Origin: Lentzea californiensis
Lineage (GTDB): Bacteria > Actinomycetota > Actinomycetes > Mycobacteriales > Pseudonocardiaceae
Length of the DNA: 64,000 nucleotides
Direction: 5' to 3'
Assembly (NCBI RefSeq): GCF_024648825.1
Contig: NZ_JANBBE010000007.1
Coordinates: forward strand, 186,001 to 250,000
Positions 17,845-32,103 of this stretch are shown one piece after another. The position numbers were made by a program, and so were the translations under genes. The notes below the pieces were generated by a model. That model was not told where the DNA came from and did not search any database. It saw only the letters and a list, made by a program, of their open reading frames with translations. How positions within the stretch are numbered: position 1 is the first letter of the stretch; each line of letters begins with the position of its first letter.

Positions 17845-20553
17845 CCGTTCGGCCTCGTCCAGGGCGTTCCCCGCGCTGACGGGATCGCCCTGGGCGCACA
17901 GCCAGTCCGCGTACCACTCCAGCACCATGGCACGGGCCGGGCCGTCAGCGCTCCTGTTGACGGTGTCGAGCGCCCGGCCGTGGTGCTCGCCCGCCTCGGC
18001 GAGCCGGCCGAGGCGGGTCAGCGCCAGTCCCAGTCCGGCGTGGACGGTGGCGCGGAACTGGTTCGCGGGCGAGTCCTCCGTGGCGTCGAGCACCTGCCGG
18101 TACAACGTGACGGCCTGCTCGAAGTCACCGCTGAAGTACGCCATCTCACCGTGGGCCTGGGTGATCCGTGCCTGGTCCAGGCCGAACGGGGACGGCGGTA
18201 CCAGTTCCAGGTCCTCGCGGGCGCCCGCGAGGTCGCCGATCCTGATCTTGATGCGCGCCGCCTGCATGAGCACCGACATCGGCACCAGCACCGACTCCGG
18301 CTCGCCCAGCTCGGCCGCCACCTGTCTCGCCTCGGAGACCGCCTGCAGGCCCTCGGCGAACGCACCCCGGTTGATCAGCACCATGACCAGGCAGGACAGC
18401 CCGAACACCACGGCCCACCGGTCGCCCACCGCCCGGAACCCCCGCAGCGCCTCCCGGTACGCGGCCTCCGCCCGCGGCGCCGAGCCCTCGCTGAACTCAC
18501 CGGCCACCAGCCCGCGCACGAGCGCCGCAAACGCGCGCATCCACGCGTCCGGCGACCGGTCCAGCCGGCCGGCCAGCACCTCGAGCCGTTCCGCCAGCGC
18601 CGTCTGACCCCAGACCTGACCACTCGTCAGCATCAACGCGCACAGCGCCGTCGGCAGGTCCTCCTGCCACAACCGCTCCGCCGCGACGATGGCGGCCGGC
18701 GTGCCGAGCGAGGCCAGCACCTCCGACAGCGGATCGTCCGGCGTGAGCGACGCCCAGCGGCGGATCTCCTCGAACCGCTTCGTCATCACGAGCCAATGCC
18801 ACGTGCGCGCGGCCATCATGCGCCGTGCGATCGCCGGGTCGTGCCGCACCGCCCACGCCTGCGCCGCGTCGAGGTTGCCGCGTTCCACGTCGAAGACCTT
18901 CAACGCGTCCAGCTGCTCAGGGCCGCGCAGCAACGGTTCGTTCCGCTCGGCCAGCTCCCCGTAGTAGGCGGCGTGCCTCGCAGGATCTGTCTGCCCTTGC
19001 TCCAACGCGTACTCGCGCACGGTCTCCAGCAGCCGGTAGCGCTCGCCCACGCGCACGACCAGCGACTTCTCCACGAGCGCGGCCAGCAGGTCCTCGGTGT
19101 CCCAGAGGTCCTGATCTTGTCGGACCTCCTGAGTACGTTGTGATGCAGGGGTTCCCAGCGAGGGGGTACCCCTGCGCGAGCCTGCCCCGCACACGAAGTG
19201 CACCGCCGCAGCGGTCGCCCCACCCGCGAAAACGGCCAGTCGCGCCAGCAACGCGCGCTCGGCCTCGTCCAGCAGCTCCCAGCTCCAGTCGATCACCGCC
19301 CGCAGCGTCCGGTGCCGCACCGGCCCGGTCCGCGCGCCGCGGTCGAGCAACCGCAGCCGGCTGTCCACTCGCGACTCCAGCTGCGCCGCAGACAGCGACC
19401 GCGCCCGTGCCGCCGCCAGCTCCAGGGCGAGCGGAATCCCTTCCAGCGCAGCACAAACCCGCCGCACCACGTCAGCGTCCAACGCCGTCCCGACCCGCGC
19501 CGAGAACAACCGCACGGCGTGATCAAGGTCGAGCGGCGCGACCGGGCACACGACCTCGCCCGGAATCCCCAGCGGCTCGCGCGACGTCGCCAGGACGCGC
19601 GCGTCCGGCGCCTCGGCCAGCAGCCGGACGCACAGCGCCGCGGCCGCGTCCACGACGTGCTCGCAGTTGTCGAGCACCACCAGCGACGACCCGAGCCGCG
19701 AGAACACCGGCGCCGCCAACGGGTTCGGCCCCAGGGCGGCGTCCAGTGCCGCCAGCGGCTCGGCCGCCGAGTCCAGTTCGACGAACCACGCCTGCGGCTC
19801 CGACGCGGCGTGCGTCAGCGCGAGGCGTGTCTTGCCCACGCCTCCAAAACCGGTCAGCGTCACCAACCGGTTGTCGCGCAACAACGAGGCCAGCGCGGCC
19901 AGGTCCGAGCCACGCCCGACGAACGACCCGACCTGTGCCGGCAGGTTGCCGCGCGCGACGCGTTCGCGCAGCACCGCCAGGTGGGCGGCCGCCAGCGCCT
20001 CACCGGGATCCACGCCCAACTCGTCGGCGAGAGCCGTGCGAACGCGCGCGAACACCGCCAGCGCGTCCGACCGCCGTCCGGCGGCGTTCAGCCCCAGCAT
20101 CAACCGGGCCTGCACGTCCTCGCGCAGCGGATGCGCCGCCGCCAGCGCCTCCAGACCCGCGAGGTCGTCGCGCAGCAACGCCAGCCGCACGGCCTCGTCG
20201 ACCGCGAACGGTGCCTCCTCGAACGCCGCGCCACGCCACAACGCCGCGTCACGCGTCCGCGAGAAGACCTCGACGTCGGTCTCCGCGTCCAGCCGGTAGC
20301 CCGCCGCGTGCGACGAGATCACGGCGGCACCGAGCACCCGCCGCAACCGCGACACGAGCGACTGCAACGCCGCGGCACCGTCGACCGGCGGCTCGTCCGG
20401 CCACAGGTCGGCGATCAGCCGGTCCGGCGCGACGACGGTGCCGGGTTCCACCGCCAGCCGGATCAGCAGCCACCGCAGCCGCTTGCCGCGCACCTCGACC
20501 GGTGCGCCGTCTTCGGCCACGACCCGCAGCGGCCCGAGCACGTCGACCCGCAT
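17764..20553 (-). CDS. AfsR-like SARP/NB-ARC/TPR regulator
   Basis: A 929-residue transcriptional activator. An OmpR-type winged helix (residues 1-95, MRVDVLGPLRVV onward) is followed by a BTAD domain (about 96-235). An NB-ARC/STAND ATPase has P-loop GFGGVGKTRLA, and a TPR-like helical C-terminus closes the protein. Between VHFVCGAG and EDLLAALVEKSLV there is an extra stretch of about 25 residues with unusual codons and two hairpins. The ATG at 20553 overlaps the stop of the ABC membrane gene as ATGA, linking it to that module. The 3' end overlaps the convergent monooxygenase by 81 bp. It probably activates neighbouring genes; targets unknown. Confidence 0.9.
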   Translation of the reverse strand: MRVDVLGPLRVVAEDGAPVEVRGKRLRWLLIRLAVEPGTVVAPDRLIADLWPDEPPVDGAAALQSLVSRLRRVLGAAVISSHAAGYRLDAETDVEVFSRTRDAALWRGAAFEEAPFAVDEAVRLALLRDDLAGLEALAAAHPLREDVQARLMLGLNAAGRRSDALAVFARVRTALADELGVDPGEALAAAHLAVLRERVARGNLPAQVGSFVGRGSDLAALASLLRDNRLVTLTGFGGVGKTRLALTHAASEPQAWFVELDSAAEPLAALDAALGPNPLAAPVFSRLGSSLVVLDNCEHVVDAAAALCVRLLAEAPDARVLATSREPLGIPGEVVCPVAPLDLDHAVRLFSARVGTALDADVVRRVCAALEGIPLALELAAARARSLSAAQLESRVDSRLRLLDRGARTGPVRHRTLRAVIDWSWELLDEAERALLARLAVFAGGATAAAVHFVCGAGSRRGTPSLGTPASQRTQEVRQDQDLWDTEDLLAALVEKSLVVRVGERYRLLETVREYALEQGQTDPARHAAYYGELAERNEPLLRGPEQLDALKVFDVERGNLDAAQAWAVRHDPAIARRMMAARTWHWLVMTKRFEEIRRWASLTPDDPLSEVLASLGTPAAIVAAERLWQEDLPTALCALMLTSGQVWGQTALAERLEVLAGRLDRSPDAWMRAFAALVRGLVAGEFSEGSAPRAEAAYREALRGFRAVGDRWAVVFGLSCLVMVLINRGAFAEGLQAVSEARQVAAELGEPESVLVPMSVLMQAARIKIRIGDLAGAREDLELVPPSPFGLDQARITQAHGEMAYFSGDFEQAVTLYRQVLDATEDSPANQFRATVHAGLGLALTRLGRLAEAGEHHGRALDTVNRSADGPARAMVLEWYADWLCAQGDPVSAGNALDEAERLRGGPSSDPAVVQLRDRVRAEVRVDR
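19105..19175. repeat. in-frame palindromic insert in regulator gene
   Basis: Two hairpins lie in the coding sequence: GAGGTCC/GGACCTC (19105-19111 and 19122-19128) and GCAGGGG/CCCCTGC (19145-19151 and 19169-19175). They coincide with a stretch absent from the expected NB-ARC to TPR junction. Codons such as TCA, CAA, ACT, CGA and GAT are rare elsewhere in the gene. The insert keeps the frame. Confidence 0.55.
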
Positions 20554-21185
20554 CAGGCCCGCCGGACCCCGGCCACCACCGCGGCCGCCACGAGCGCGAC
20601 GCCGACCGCCGCCGTGCCCAGCAGGGACAGCGACACCCTGTTGTGGCCCAGCGCGTCCAGCACCCACCCGAGCGGGGTGATCCGCCCCAGCGGGTACGTC
20701 AGCACCACCACCGAGAACACCGCCAGCACGGTGCGCCCGGTGGAGTCGAGGACGGGGCGGGCGAACAGCAGGCCCACCCCGACGCCGAGCAGCGCACACC
20801 CAGTATGGGCCGCCAGTCCGACAAAGAATTCGCCTGCCGTGTACGGGTGGGGGTTCGTGATCACCGGCCACACCGCCGCCAGCACCGCCATGGCCATCGC
20901 GAACATCACCGCGACCAGCGCCGCCGCCGTCAGCACCCGCGGCCAGCCGCCGGCTGTGACCACGGTGATCTCGCGCCGCACCACGTCCTCGGACGTCGCC
21001 ACCACGACGGCCATCCACGCCGCGATCGGGTAGAGCAACGCGGACGAACCCGAATACGCCTCCAGCGGCTGCCCGGCGTCGGCGGAGAACAACATCCCCA
21101 TCACGCCGAGGAACACCAGCAGTGGCGCCAAATACCGTTGCCCGCGAAGAACGTCGACCGCGAGGTACCGGACGAGTGAGATCAC
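20553..21185 (-). CDS. ABC-type membrane protein
   Basis: A 210-residue integral membrane protein with about six hydrophobic segments and a loop HNRVS near the C-terminus. It has no recognised motif of its own. Its start (GTG 21185) overlaps the stop of an ABC ATPase gene as GTGA and its end overlaps the AfsR-like gene, so it is most likely the permease of that ATPase. Substrate unknown. AVISLVRYL at the start fits an ABC-2-like N-terminal helix. Confidence 0.72.
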   Translation of the reverse strand: MISLVRYLAVDVLRGQRYLAPLLVFLGVMGMLFSADAGQPLEAYSGSSALLYPIAAWMAVVVATSEDVVRREITVVTAGGWPRVLTAAALVAVMFAMAMAVLAAVWPVITNPHPYTAGEFFVGLAAHTGCALLGVGVGLLFARPVLDSTGRTVLAVFSVVVLTYPLGRITPLGWVLDALGHNRVSLSLLGTAAVGVALVAAAVVAGVRRA

Positions 21186-21895
21186 CGCACGCTCCGCACC
21201 GAGCAGCCGAGCCGCAACGCCTCCGCCAGCACTTGATCGCTTTGCTCCGGCGCCACGACCACCCGCACCGAGGACCCGCGTGCCTGCACCGACCGCACGC
21301 CTTCCAGGGCCTCCAACGCATCGGGTGCGGCGACCCGGCTGAGCTCGATCGTCACGTGCCCGCCGAAGAGGTCCACGCGCGTCGCCGACGCGAGGTGTCC
21401 CTCGTGGTCGGACACCAGCGCCGTCCGTCCCTCCAGCAACGACACCAGTTCGGCGGACGCAGCGGGGTCGAGCCCGGACCACGGCTCGTCGAGCACCAGC
21501 ACGTCCGAAGCCGCCAACGCCTGCGCGAGCGCGACCTTCTGCGTGTTGCCCTTGGACAGCTCGGACATCGGTGCCGTCATCGAACCGACGAACCCCAGCC
21601 GTTCCAGCGCGTCACCGGCCTCGGCCCCGCGGACGCGCCCCATGTGCGCGAGGTAGGACGAAGCGGACATCCTGACGTCAGAAGGGAAGCGCTCGGGCAC
21701 GTAACCGACCGAGGCGGGCCGCTCGACACGTCCGGACGTCGGCCTCAGGACGCCGGCGGCGATCTTGAGCAACGTCGACTTGCCGGTGCCGTTCGCGCCG
21801 GTCAGCACGGTCAGGCCGGAGACCTCCAGCGTGAGGTCGCGCAGCACCCAGGGCCCACGCCCGTACCGCTTCGAAACACGATCTAGGAGCACCAC
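21182..21895 (-). CDS. ABC transporter ATPase
   Basis: A compact 237-residue ATPase. Walker A GANGTGKST follows LTVLT, the signature-like motif is ELSKGNTQKVALAQAL and Walker B is VLVLDEPWSGLDP. SDHEG stands at the H-loop. The start is uncertain: GTG at 21895 or 21892 fits a leaderless transcript after a TATCTT -10 box, whereas ATG at 21913 would overlap the divergent gene. It pairs with the overlapping membrane gene. The module has its own AfsR-like regulator downstream in the same transcript. Confidence 0.85.
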   Translation of the reverse strand: MVLLDRVSKRYGRGPWVLRDLTLEVSGLTVLTGANGTGKSTLLKIAAGVLRPTSGRVERPASVGYVPERFPSDVRMSASSYLAHMGRVRGAEAGDALERLGFVGSMTAPMSELSKGNTQKVALAQALAASDVLVLDEPWSGLDPAASAELVSLLEGRTALVSDHEGHLASATRVDLFGGHVTIELSRVAAPDALEALEGVRSVQARGSSVRVVVAPEQSDQVLAEALRLGCSVRSVR

Positions 21896-21911
21896 GCCAA
21901 GATAACCACCC

Positions 21912-22319
21912 ATGACACCGCTCCCGCTCGCTTTGGCGTGCATCTGGCTCGGCATGGTGCTGGCGATCTCGATCGAGGCGCCGCTGAAGTTCCGCGCGCC
22001 CGGCATCACGCTGCCGCTGGGACTCGGCATCGGCCGGCTCGTGTTCCGCGCCCTGAACTCGGCGGAGATCGTGCTCGCGGCGGCCACGGCGATCACGTTC
22101 GCGCTCGCCCCGCGCCCGGTGGCCGCGACCGTGCTGCTGGTCGCGCTGGCCGTGACGCTGGCGACCCAGGTGACGGTGCTGCGGCCCCGGCTCGAAGCCA
22201 GGGCCGCGCTCATCATCACGGGAGGGACACCGCCGAAGTCCCGCGCGCACCTCGTCTACATCGCGCTCGAAGGTGTGAAGGTGCTGATGCTGGTCGCGTT
22301 CGCGATCATCCTGCTGTGA
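21912..22319 (+). CDS. small four-TM membrane protein
   Basis: A 135-residue hydrophobic protein with four predicted transmembrane helices (about 5-25, 48-66, 70-88 and 114-134). A conserved-looking motif EAPLKFRAPGITLPLGLGIG lies after helix 1. It resembles uncharacterised conserved actinobacterial membrane proteins; function is unknown. It is divergent from the ABC ATPase gene with less than 20 bp between, implying leaderless starts on both sides. Confidence 0.72.
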   Translation: MTPLPLALACIWLGMVLAISIEAPLKFRAPGITLPLGLGIGRLVFRALNSAEIVLAAATAITFALAPRPVAATVLLVALAVTLATQVTVLRPRLEARAALIITGGTPPKSRAHLVYIALEGVKVLMLVAFAIILL

Positions 22320-22386
22320 TCGGATCCGCCGGCTCGGCGGGCCCCGGCGAGTACCGCACCGGGATCGTGACTTAGGGCAACCTGGC

Positions 22387-22416
22387 TTGAACCGGCTTAC
22401 AGGACAAGCGTACTGT
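22387..22416 (+). promoter_or_regulatory. candidate aconitase promoter
   Basis: A TTGAAC -35 box (22387-22392) and a TACTGT -10 box (22411-22416) lie 18 bp apart, about 90 bp upstream of the aconitase start. This leaves a leader of roughly 85 bases in which no known riboswitch is recognised. Confidence 0.5.
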
Positions 22417-22507
22417 TTGGGGTCGAGGGGCAGGGGCCGACCCGGTGAGGAAGACTCTCCCCCATCCCGAACTGACCACCGCGCCGTCACCAGTTATGGA
22501 GTTGCAC

Positions 22508-25324
<2,817 letters not shown>

Positions 25325-25337
25325 TCCCCGTTTCGCT

Positions 25338-25373
25338 GAAAGGGCCGTCCACCACCCGGTGGGCGGCCCTTTC
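25338..25373 (+). terminator. acnA terminator
   Basis: A 16-bp stem with one G-U pair (arms begin GAAAGGGCCG and end CGGCCCTTTC) and a 4-base loop ACCC, 13 bp after the acnA stop, followed by TTTCGCC. A strong candidate intrinsic terminator. Confidence 0.8.
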
Positions 25374-25448
25374 GCCGTGAATGCACTCGTAACGGTGGGC
25401 GTGCACCCCGCGATGCCAAGTCACCCTGATCACCGCGGGAGACCCCTC

Positions 25449-25870
25449 ATGAGCTTGACCGTGCTCGGCGACCTCAACTGGTTGGCCGTCGTCGTCGCCA
25501 CGATCGCGTACTTCGCGCTCGGCCTGGTCTGGTACGCGGACTACGCCTTCGGCAGGGCCTGGCAACGCGCGGCCGGCTGGGACCTGAGCCCACCCGAGAA
25601 GGTGGGGGTGGGCGTCTTCGCCATCCCGCTGGTCACGTGCTTCGTCATCACGCTCGCCACCGCGATGATCGGTTACGCCTCCCGCACCGACAACATCATG
25701 GAAGGCATCCTGCTGGGCCTTGTCGTCGGTCTCGGCATCGCGCTGCCGGTCAGGTTCGTGACCGGGGCCTACGACATGACGAAGCCCGCCCCGATCACCT
25801 TCGCGGCCATCGGAGCGGGCTATCACGTCGTCGGACTCACGCTCGCGGGCGCGATCCTCGGTCAGTGGAT

Positions 25871-25874
<4 letters not shown>
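25449..25874 (+). CDS. DUF1761 membrane protein
   Basis: A 141-residue membrane protein matching DUF1761: NWLAVVVATIAYFALGLVWY at the N-terminus, then three further hydrophobic segments ending at the C-terminus. The family has no known biochemical role. The ATG at 25449 follows a GGGAGA ribosome site. Its TAG stop overlaps the TAG of the convergent PH-domain gene within the palindrome CTAG, so neither gene has any 3' spacing. Confidence 0.82.
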
Positions 25875-28060
<2,186 letters not shown>

Positions 28061-28064
<4 letters not shown>

Positions 28065-28681
28065 TGGGCCTCCTCGCCCGCGATGGCCCGCAGGTGCGGG
28101 ATCGCCAGTCGTTCGACGTACTTCGCCAGCACGTCGACCTCCAGGTTCACCAGGTCGCCCGGAATCCGCTGCCCGAGCGTGGTGAGTTCGAGGGTCGTCG
28201 GGATCAGGCTCACGGTGAACTGGTCCTCGGAGACCGTCACGACCGTCAGCGAGACCCCGTCGACCGTGATGGAGCCCTTCTCCACGACGTACCGGGAGAG
28301 GCTCGGCGGGAGTCCGATGTGGACGATCTCCCAGTGCTCGGCCTTCTCCCGCGCGAGAATCGTGCCCGTGCCGTCGACGTGGCCCTGCACGATGTGGCCG
28401 CCGAGGCGCTGGCCGACCGCGGCCGCGCGCTCCAGGTTGACCCGGTCGCCCGCGGCGACCTTCGCGAGGCTGCTGCGCGTGAGGGTCTCGCGCATCACGT
28501 CCGCGGTGAAGCTGTCGTTCTCGACTTCCACGACGGTGAGGCAGACGCCGCTCACCGCGATGGAGTCGCCGTGCTTCGCGTCGCTGGTCACGATCGGCCC
28601 GGCGATGCGGATCCGTGCCGCGTCAGGCAGGTCCTCAATCGCCTCGACGTGGCCGAGTTCCTCGACGATCCCGGTGAACAC
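28061..28681 (-). CDS. ribE: riboflavin synthase
   Basis: A 206-residue riboflavin synthase alpha subunit, which dismutates two lumazine molecules to riboflavin. It has the two-fold repeat of the family: [11 protein letters not shown] with [10 protein letters not shown] and [13 protein letters not shown] in the first half, and [12 protein letters not shown] in the second. The GTG at 28681 is fixed by GGAGG upstream and by alignment to the invariant MFTGIV start. No FMN riboswitch can fit, since ribD ends 8 bp upstream. Confidence 0.96.
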
Positions 28682-28689
28682 CGCTCCTC

Positions 28690-29691
28690 CTAAGTTCGCG
28701 GAACCGCGCTGATCCGCAAGTCCGGTCCGCTCATGGTGACGTCTTCCACGGTCAGCCTCACAGCGTCCGTGATGGTTGACACGCCCGCGTCCAGCACCGC
28801 CGCGGGACCGTCCCCGAGCAGCGTGGGCGCGATGTAGGCGAGGACCCGGTCGATCCTGCCGGCGCGCCAGAACGCACCGGCGAGCGTCGGGCCGCCCTCC
28901 AGCACCACGTCGACCACGCCGCGCTCGGCGAGCGCGGCCAGGACGGCGTCCGGTTCGTGCGTGCGCAGGTGCAGTGCGGTGTGCTGGAGCTTCGCTCCCT
29001 CCGGCAGGTCGCTCTTGCCCACCACCACCGGCAACGGCTGGCGGGGCAACGGCATTCCACCGGCGTCCCTGGCCGTCAGAGCGGGGTCGTCCAGCCTCAC
29101 CGTGTTCATGCCGACGACGATCGCGTCGAGCTTGGCGCGCAGGTCGTGGACCTCCTTGCGGGAGGCCTCGGAGCTGATCCACCGACTGGTGCCGTCCTTG
29201 GCCGCGATCCGGCCGTCGAGCGAGGCCGCGTACTTCCACGTGACATGTGGACGGCCCGTGCGCGCGTAATGCAGCCACGCCCTGAGGGGGCCTCGGCTGA
29301 CTTCCTGCTCCATCAGGCCGCTCTCGACGGTGACACCGGCTGCCCTGAGCACCTCGACGCCGCCCGCGGCCTTCGGGTTCGGGTCACTGGTGGCGTGGAT
29401 GACGTGCTTGATGCCGGCTTCGATGAGCGTCTCGGCGCACGGCGGCGTACGGCCATGGTGCGCGCACGGTTCGAGGGTGACCACCGCGGTGCCGCCACGA
29501 GCCTTCGAGCCCGCTGCCCTGAGCGCCATCACTTCGGCGTGCGGCCCGCCGACCGGCTGCGTGCCCCCGAACCCGACCGCGTTACCGCCCTCGTCGAGGA
29601 TGACGCAGCCGACCGGCGGGTTGGGGCTGGTGGTGCCCCGGACCCGTTCGCTCTCCGCGATGGCGAGCGTCATCGCGTCCTGCGGGGTCAC
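28690..29691 (-). CDS. ribD: bifunctional riboflavin deaminase/reductase
   Basis: A 333-residue enzyme that deaminates the pyrimidine intermediate and then reduces its ribose. The N-terminal cytidine-deaminase-like domain has HAEVMAL (zinc and catalytic Glu) and [13 protein letters not shown] (two Cys ligands). The C-terminal RibD reductase domain has [11 protein letters not shown] and [11 protein letters not shown]. The GTG at 29691 overlaps the rpe stop as GTGA and leaves a short VTPQDAM leader. An ATG at 29673 is the alternative. Confidence 0.95.
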   Translation of the reverse strand: MTPQDAMTLAIAESERVRGTTSPNPPVGCVILDEGGNAVGFGGTQPVGGPHAEVMALRAAGSKARGGTAVVTLEPCAHHGRTPPCAETLIEAGIKHVIHATSDPNPKAAGGVEVLRAAGVTVESGLMEQEVSRGPLRAWLHYARTGRPHVTWKYAASLDGRIAAKDGTSRWISSEASRKEVHDLRAKLDAIVVGMNTVRLDDPALTARDAGGMPLPRQPLPVVVGKSDLPEGAKLQHTALHLRTHEPDAVLAALAERGVVDVVLEGGPTLAGAFWRAGRIDRVLAYIAPTLLGDGPAAVLDAGVSTITDAVRLTVEDVTMSGPDLRISAVPRT

Positions 29692-30353
29692 CTCGCACCG
29701 GCTGCCTGGGCGCGCAGTGCCTCGACGGCCTTGCCGGGGTCCGCGGCGTCGTACACGGCGGAACCCGCGACGAAGCAGTCCACACCGGCCTGCGCGGCCT
29801 GCTCGATCGTGTCGGCGTTGATGCCGCCGTCGATCTCCACCAGCAGCTTCAGGTGCCCGGTGTCGACGAGGTGACGGGCCTGGCGGACCTTGTCCAGCAC
29901 GTCCGCCATGAAGCTCTGCCCGCCGAAGCCCGGCTCGACCGACATGACCAGCAGCGTGTCGTAGTGCTTGAGGACCTCGACGTACGGCTCCAGCGGGGTG
30001 CCGGGCTTGATGCTCAGACCGGCCTTGCTGCCCGCCGCCCTCAGGTTCTTGGCCAGCGCCACCGGGTCGCTCGCAGCCTCGACGTGCACGGTCACGTTGT
30101 ACGCGCCGGCCTCCGCGTAGCCGATGGCCCAGCGGTCCGGGTCCGCGATCATCAGGTGGCAGTCGATCGGGATGTCGGTGACCTTGAGCAGCGACTTCAC
30201 CACGGGCAGGCCGAGCGTCAGGTTCGGCACGAAGTGGTTGTCCATGACGTCGACGTGGATCCAGTCCGACGTGGGCACCGCGGCGAGCTCGTCGGCGAGG
30301 CGCGCGAAGTCGGCGGACAGGATGCTGGGGGCGATCATCGGCGTGTGGACCAC
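29688..30353 (-). CDS. rpe: ribulose-phosphate 3-epimerase
   Basis: A 221-residue TIM-barrel epimerase interconverting ribulose-5-phosphate and xylulose-5-phosphate. Landmarks are [12 protein letters not shown], the metal site [35 protein letters not shown] and [10 protein letters not shown]. The GTG at 30353 lies 8 bases after TAGACT, fitting leaderless transcription, while the ATG at 30338 is possible. It supplies ribulose-5-phosphate, which is also the RibBA substrate, consistent with its place at the head of the rib operon. Confidence 0.94.
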   Translation of the reverse strand: MVHTPMIAPSILSADFARLADELAAVPTSDWIHVDVMDNHFVPNLTLGLPVVKSLLKVTDIPIDCHLMIADPDRWAIGYAEAGAYNVTVHVEAASDPVALAKNLRAAGSKAGLSIKPGTPLEPYVEVLKHYDTLLVMSVEPGFGGQSFMADVLDKVRQARHLVDTGHLKLLVEIDGGINADTIEQAAQAGVDCFVAGSAVYDAADPGKAVEALRAQAAGAR

Positions 30354-30364
30354 AAGGGTGAAGT

Positions 30365-30865
30365 CTAGGTGTCCAGCAGGTCGAGCAGCCTGCCGGGAGC
30401 CACGTCTGAGACCACGACGACACCCGCATTGGTGAGCGTCGTGACGTGCGTCTCCCACATGGGGTGACGGCGCTTGTCCGCGTTGGCCTGGGGCATGACG
30501 ACGACCTTGCAGTTCTCGACGCCGATGCCCTCGTTCAGGGCGGTCAGCGCTTGGTTGTCGCCGATGCCCAGGGCCAGCTTGGCCACGGAGTTCGCGCTGG
30601 CCGGGGCGAAGAGGAACGCGTCCGGCGTCGGGTAGGGCTTGGGCTGGCTCGGCATCCTCGGCTCCCAGCGGATCGGGAGGTCCGTCAGCGCCTGCAGCCT
30701 GCCCAGTTCACCGGCCTCCTCGAACCACGGGACGACCGCCGGCGTGAACGTGATGGCCAACCGCCACCCCCGTCGCACGGCCGGCTCGGCGAGTTCCGTG
30801 CGGAACCACGACTCGACACCGCCGCACCCGGAAGCGGCCAATCCGAGCAATCCACGCGTAGTCAC
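30365..30865 (-). CDS. flavoprotein-family (HFCD-like) protein
   Basis: A 166-residue protein with the flavoprotein/HFCD fold seen in the CoaC half of CoaBC. The conserved segment is [20 protein letters not shown], close to the PATAN motif of that family. An N-terminal [10 protein letters not shown] and a C-terminal [12 protein letters not shown] follow family positions. It likely binds FMN; the substrate is unknown. The GTG at 30865 is 7 bases after a TAACAT -10 box, so it is probably leaderless. It sits directly upstream of rpe and the riboflavin genes, whose product is the precursor of its presumed cofactor. Confidence 0.75.
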   Translation of the reverse strand: MTTRGLLGLAASGCGGVESWFRTELAEPAVRRGWRLAITFTPAVVPWFEEAGELGRLQALTDLPIRWEPRMPSQPKPYPTPDAFLFAPASANSVAKLALGIGDNQALTALNEGIGVENCKVVVMPQANADKRRHPMWETHVTTLTNAGVVVVSDVAPGRLLDLLDT

Positions 30866-30953
30866 CGCTGCGATGTTAGGCGGTCTTTTTTGTCGGACAC
30901 CGCCGCTAACGTCCCCTACCGCGGGTGATCACCCGCACACTGAGGGGAGCAAG

Positions 30954-31949
30954 ATGCACAAGTGGAACCGGTGGCTCAGCGCCACCGCGATGACGGCCGT
31001 CCTGGTGGCGGCCACAGCCCTTCCCGCGTCCGCCGAACCGCCGCAGCGCACCGTGCCGCTGGCGCTGAAGTCCTTCTCGGACATCGCGGTCGACCCGACG
31101 CTGGGCCACGTGTTCGTGAGCAGCAAGACCGACAACGCCGTCGCCGTCACGGACCTGTCGGGCAACCCGGTCACCAAGCTGTCGAACCTGCCCGGCGCCA
31201 CGGGTCTGGCGCTGAGCCCGGACGGCGAGACGGTCTTCGTCGCCCTGTCCCAGTACGGCGCGATCGCCGCGCTGGACACGCTCACGCTGACCGAGCGGGC
31301 TCGCTACCCGGTCGGTGAGGTGTGCCCGTCCGACCTCGCGATCACCAGCAACCGCCTGTACTTCAGCTACGGCTGCAACACGTGGGGCGGCGGCATCGGC
31401 CGTGTCTCGTTCAACGGCGCGGACGCCCGCACGGGCCTCGTGACCGGGCACTACAGCCCGCAGCAGCTCGCGACGTCGCCCGCCAGGCCCGGCCTGCTGG
31501 CGGCGGGCCAGCCGAGCCTGTCGCCGTCGGACCTCGTCGTCCTGCGCGAGGAGGGCGACGGGCTCGCCGTCCAGGCGTCCCGCGAGGCGGGCAGCAACCT
31601 GGCCGACGTCGAGTTCTCCCAGGACGGCAGCCAGGTCCACGTGGCGAGTGGGGCGCCGTACCAGATCCAGTCGTACACGACCGACACCCTCGCGGTGCGC
31701 GGCACCTACAACACCGGGCCCTACCCGGTGGCGGTGGCGGTGAGCGCCGACTCCGGTGCTCTCGCCGCGGGGGTCAACAGCGACACGTCCGTGCGCCTCT
31801 ACCCGGCGGGCTCGCTCGACGAGTCCCGTTCGTACGAGGCGCCGTACCTGTACCAGGCGAGCCTGGCGTGGGGTCCCGGCGGCCGCTGGGTCTACGCGGT
31901 GGGCAACCGGTTCGGTCAGCCGGCTCAGCTGCACGTGCTGAAGGCCTGA
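30954..31949 (+). CDS. secreted beta-propeller (YVTN/WD40-like) protein
   Basis: A 331-residue exported protein. A Sec signal peptide (residues 1-28, cleaved near ASA-EP) is followed by repeated propeller blades of YVTN type, for example GATGLALSPDGETVFVALSQ and LADVEFSQDGSQVHVAS. No catalytic residues are seen; such propellers serve in binding or as scaffolds at the cell surface. The ATG at 30954 follows GAGGGGAG. It is monocistronic, divergent from the flavoprotein gene and ended by a strong hairpin. Confidence 0.82.
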   Translation: MHKWNRWLSATAMTAVLVAATALPASAEPPQRTVPLALKSFSDIAVDPTLGHVFVSSKTDNAVAVTDLSGNPVTKLSNLPGATGLALSPDGETVFVALSQYGAIAALDTLTLTERARYPVGEVCPSDLAITSNRLYFSYGCNTWGGGIGRVSFNGADARTGLVTGHYSPQQLATSPARPGLLAAGQPSLSPSDLVVLREEGDGLAVQASREAGSNLADVEFSQDGSQVHVASGAPYQIQSYTTDTLAVRGTYNTGPYPVAVAVSADSGALAAGVNSDTSVRLYPAGSLDESRSYEAPYLYQASLAWGPGGRWVYAVGNRFGQPAQLHVLKA

Positions 31950-31956
31950 CGTGAGT

Positions 31957-31984
31957 GGCCGGACGAGCTGTTGCTCGCCCGGCC
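31957..31984 (+). terminator. hairpin terminator of propeller gene
   Basis: A 12-bp stem with one mismatch (GGCCGGACGAGC / GCTCGCCCGGCC) and loop TGTT, 7 bp after the stop codon, between the convergent propeller and rsmB genes. The remaining 119 bp before rsmB hold nothing recognisable. Confidence 0.7.
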
Positions 31985-32103
31985 CGTTGGTGCAGGGCAT
32001 CACTTCGTCACTCGAACCGGTGAACCCCGAAGCCGTTGCACCCCTTTGCGAGCCGACGGGCCCGAACCTGTCAGACCCCGTCGCTAGCGTCCTTCACGAG
32101 CGC

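Noticed and set aside
16537..21895. Antibiotic biosynthetic cluster suggested by the monooxygenase, AfsR-like regulator and ABC genes
   Set aside because: No polyketide, peptide, terpene or RiPP core enzyme lies within or near the region.
28682..28689. FMN riboswitch in front of ribE or other rib genes
   Set aside because: The rib genes overlap or are separated by only a few bases, so there is no room; nothing resembling the FMN aptamer was seen upstream of rpe either.
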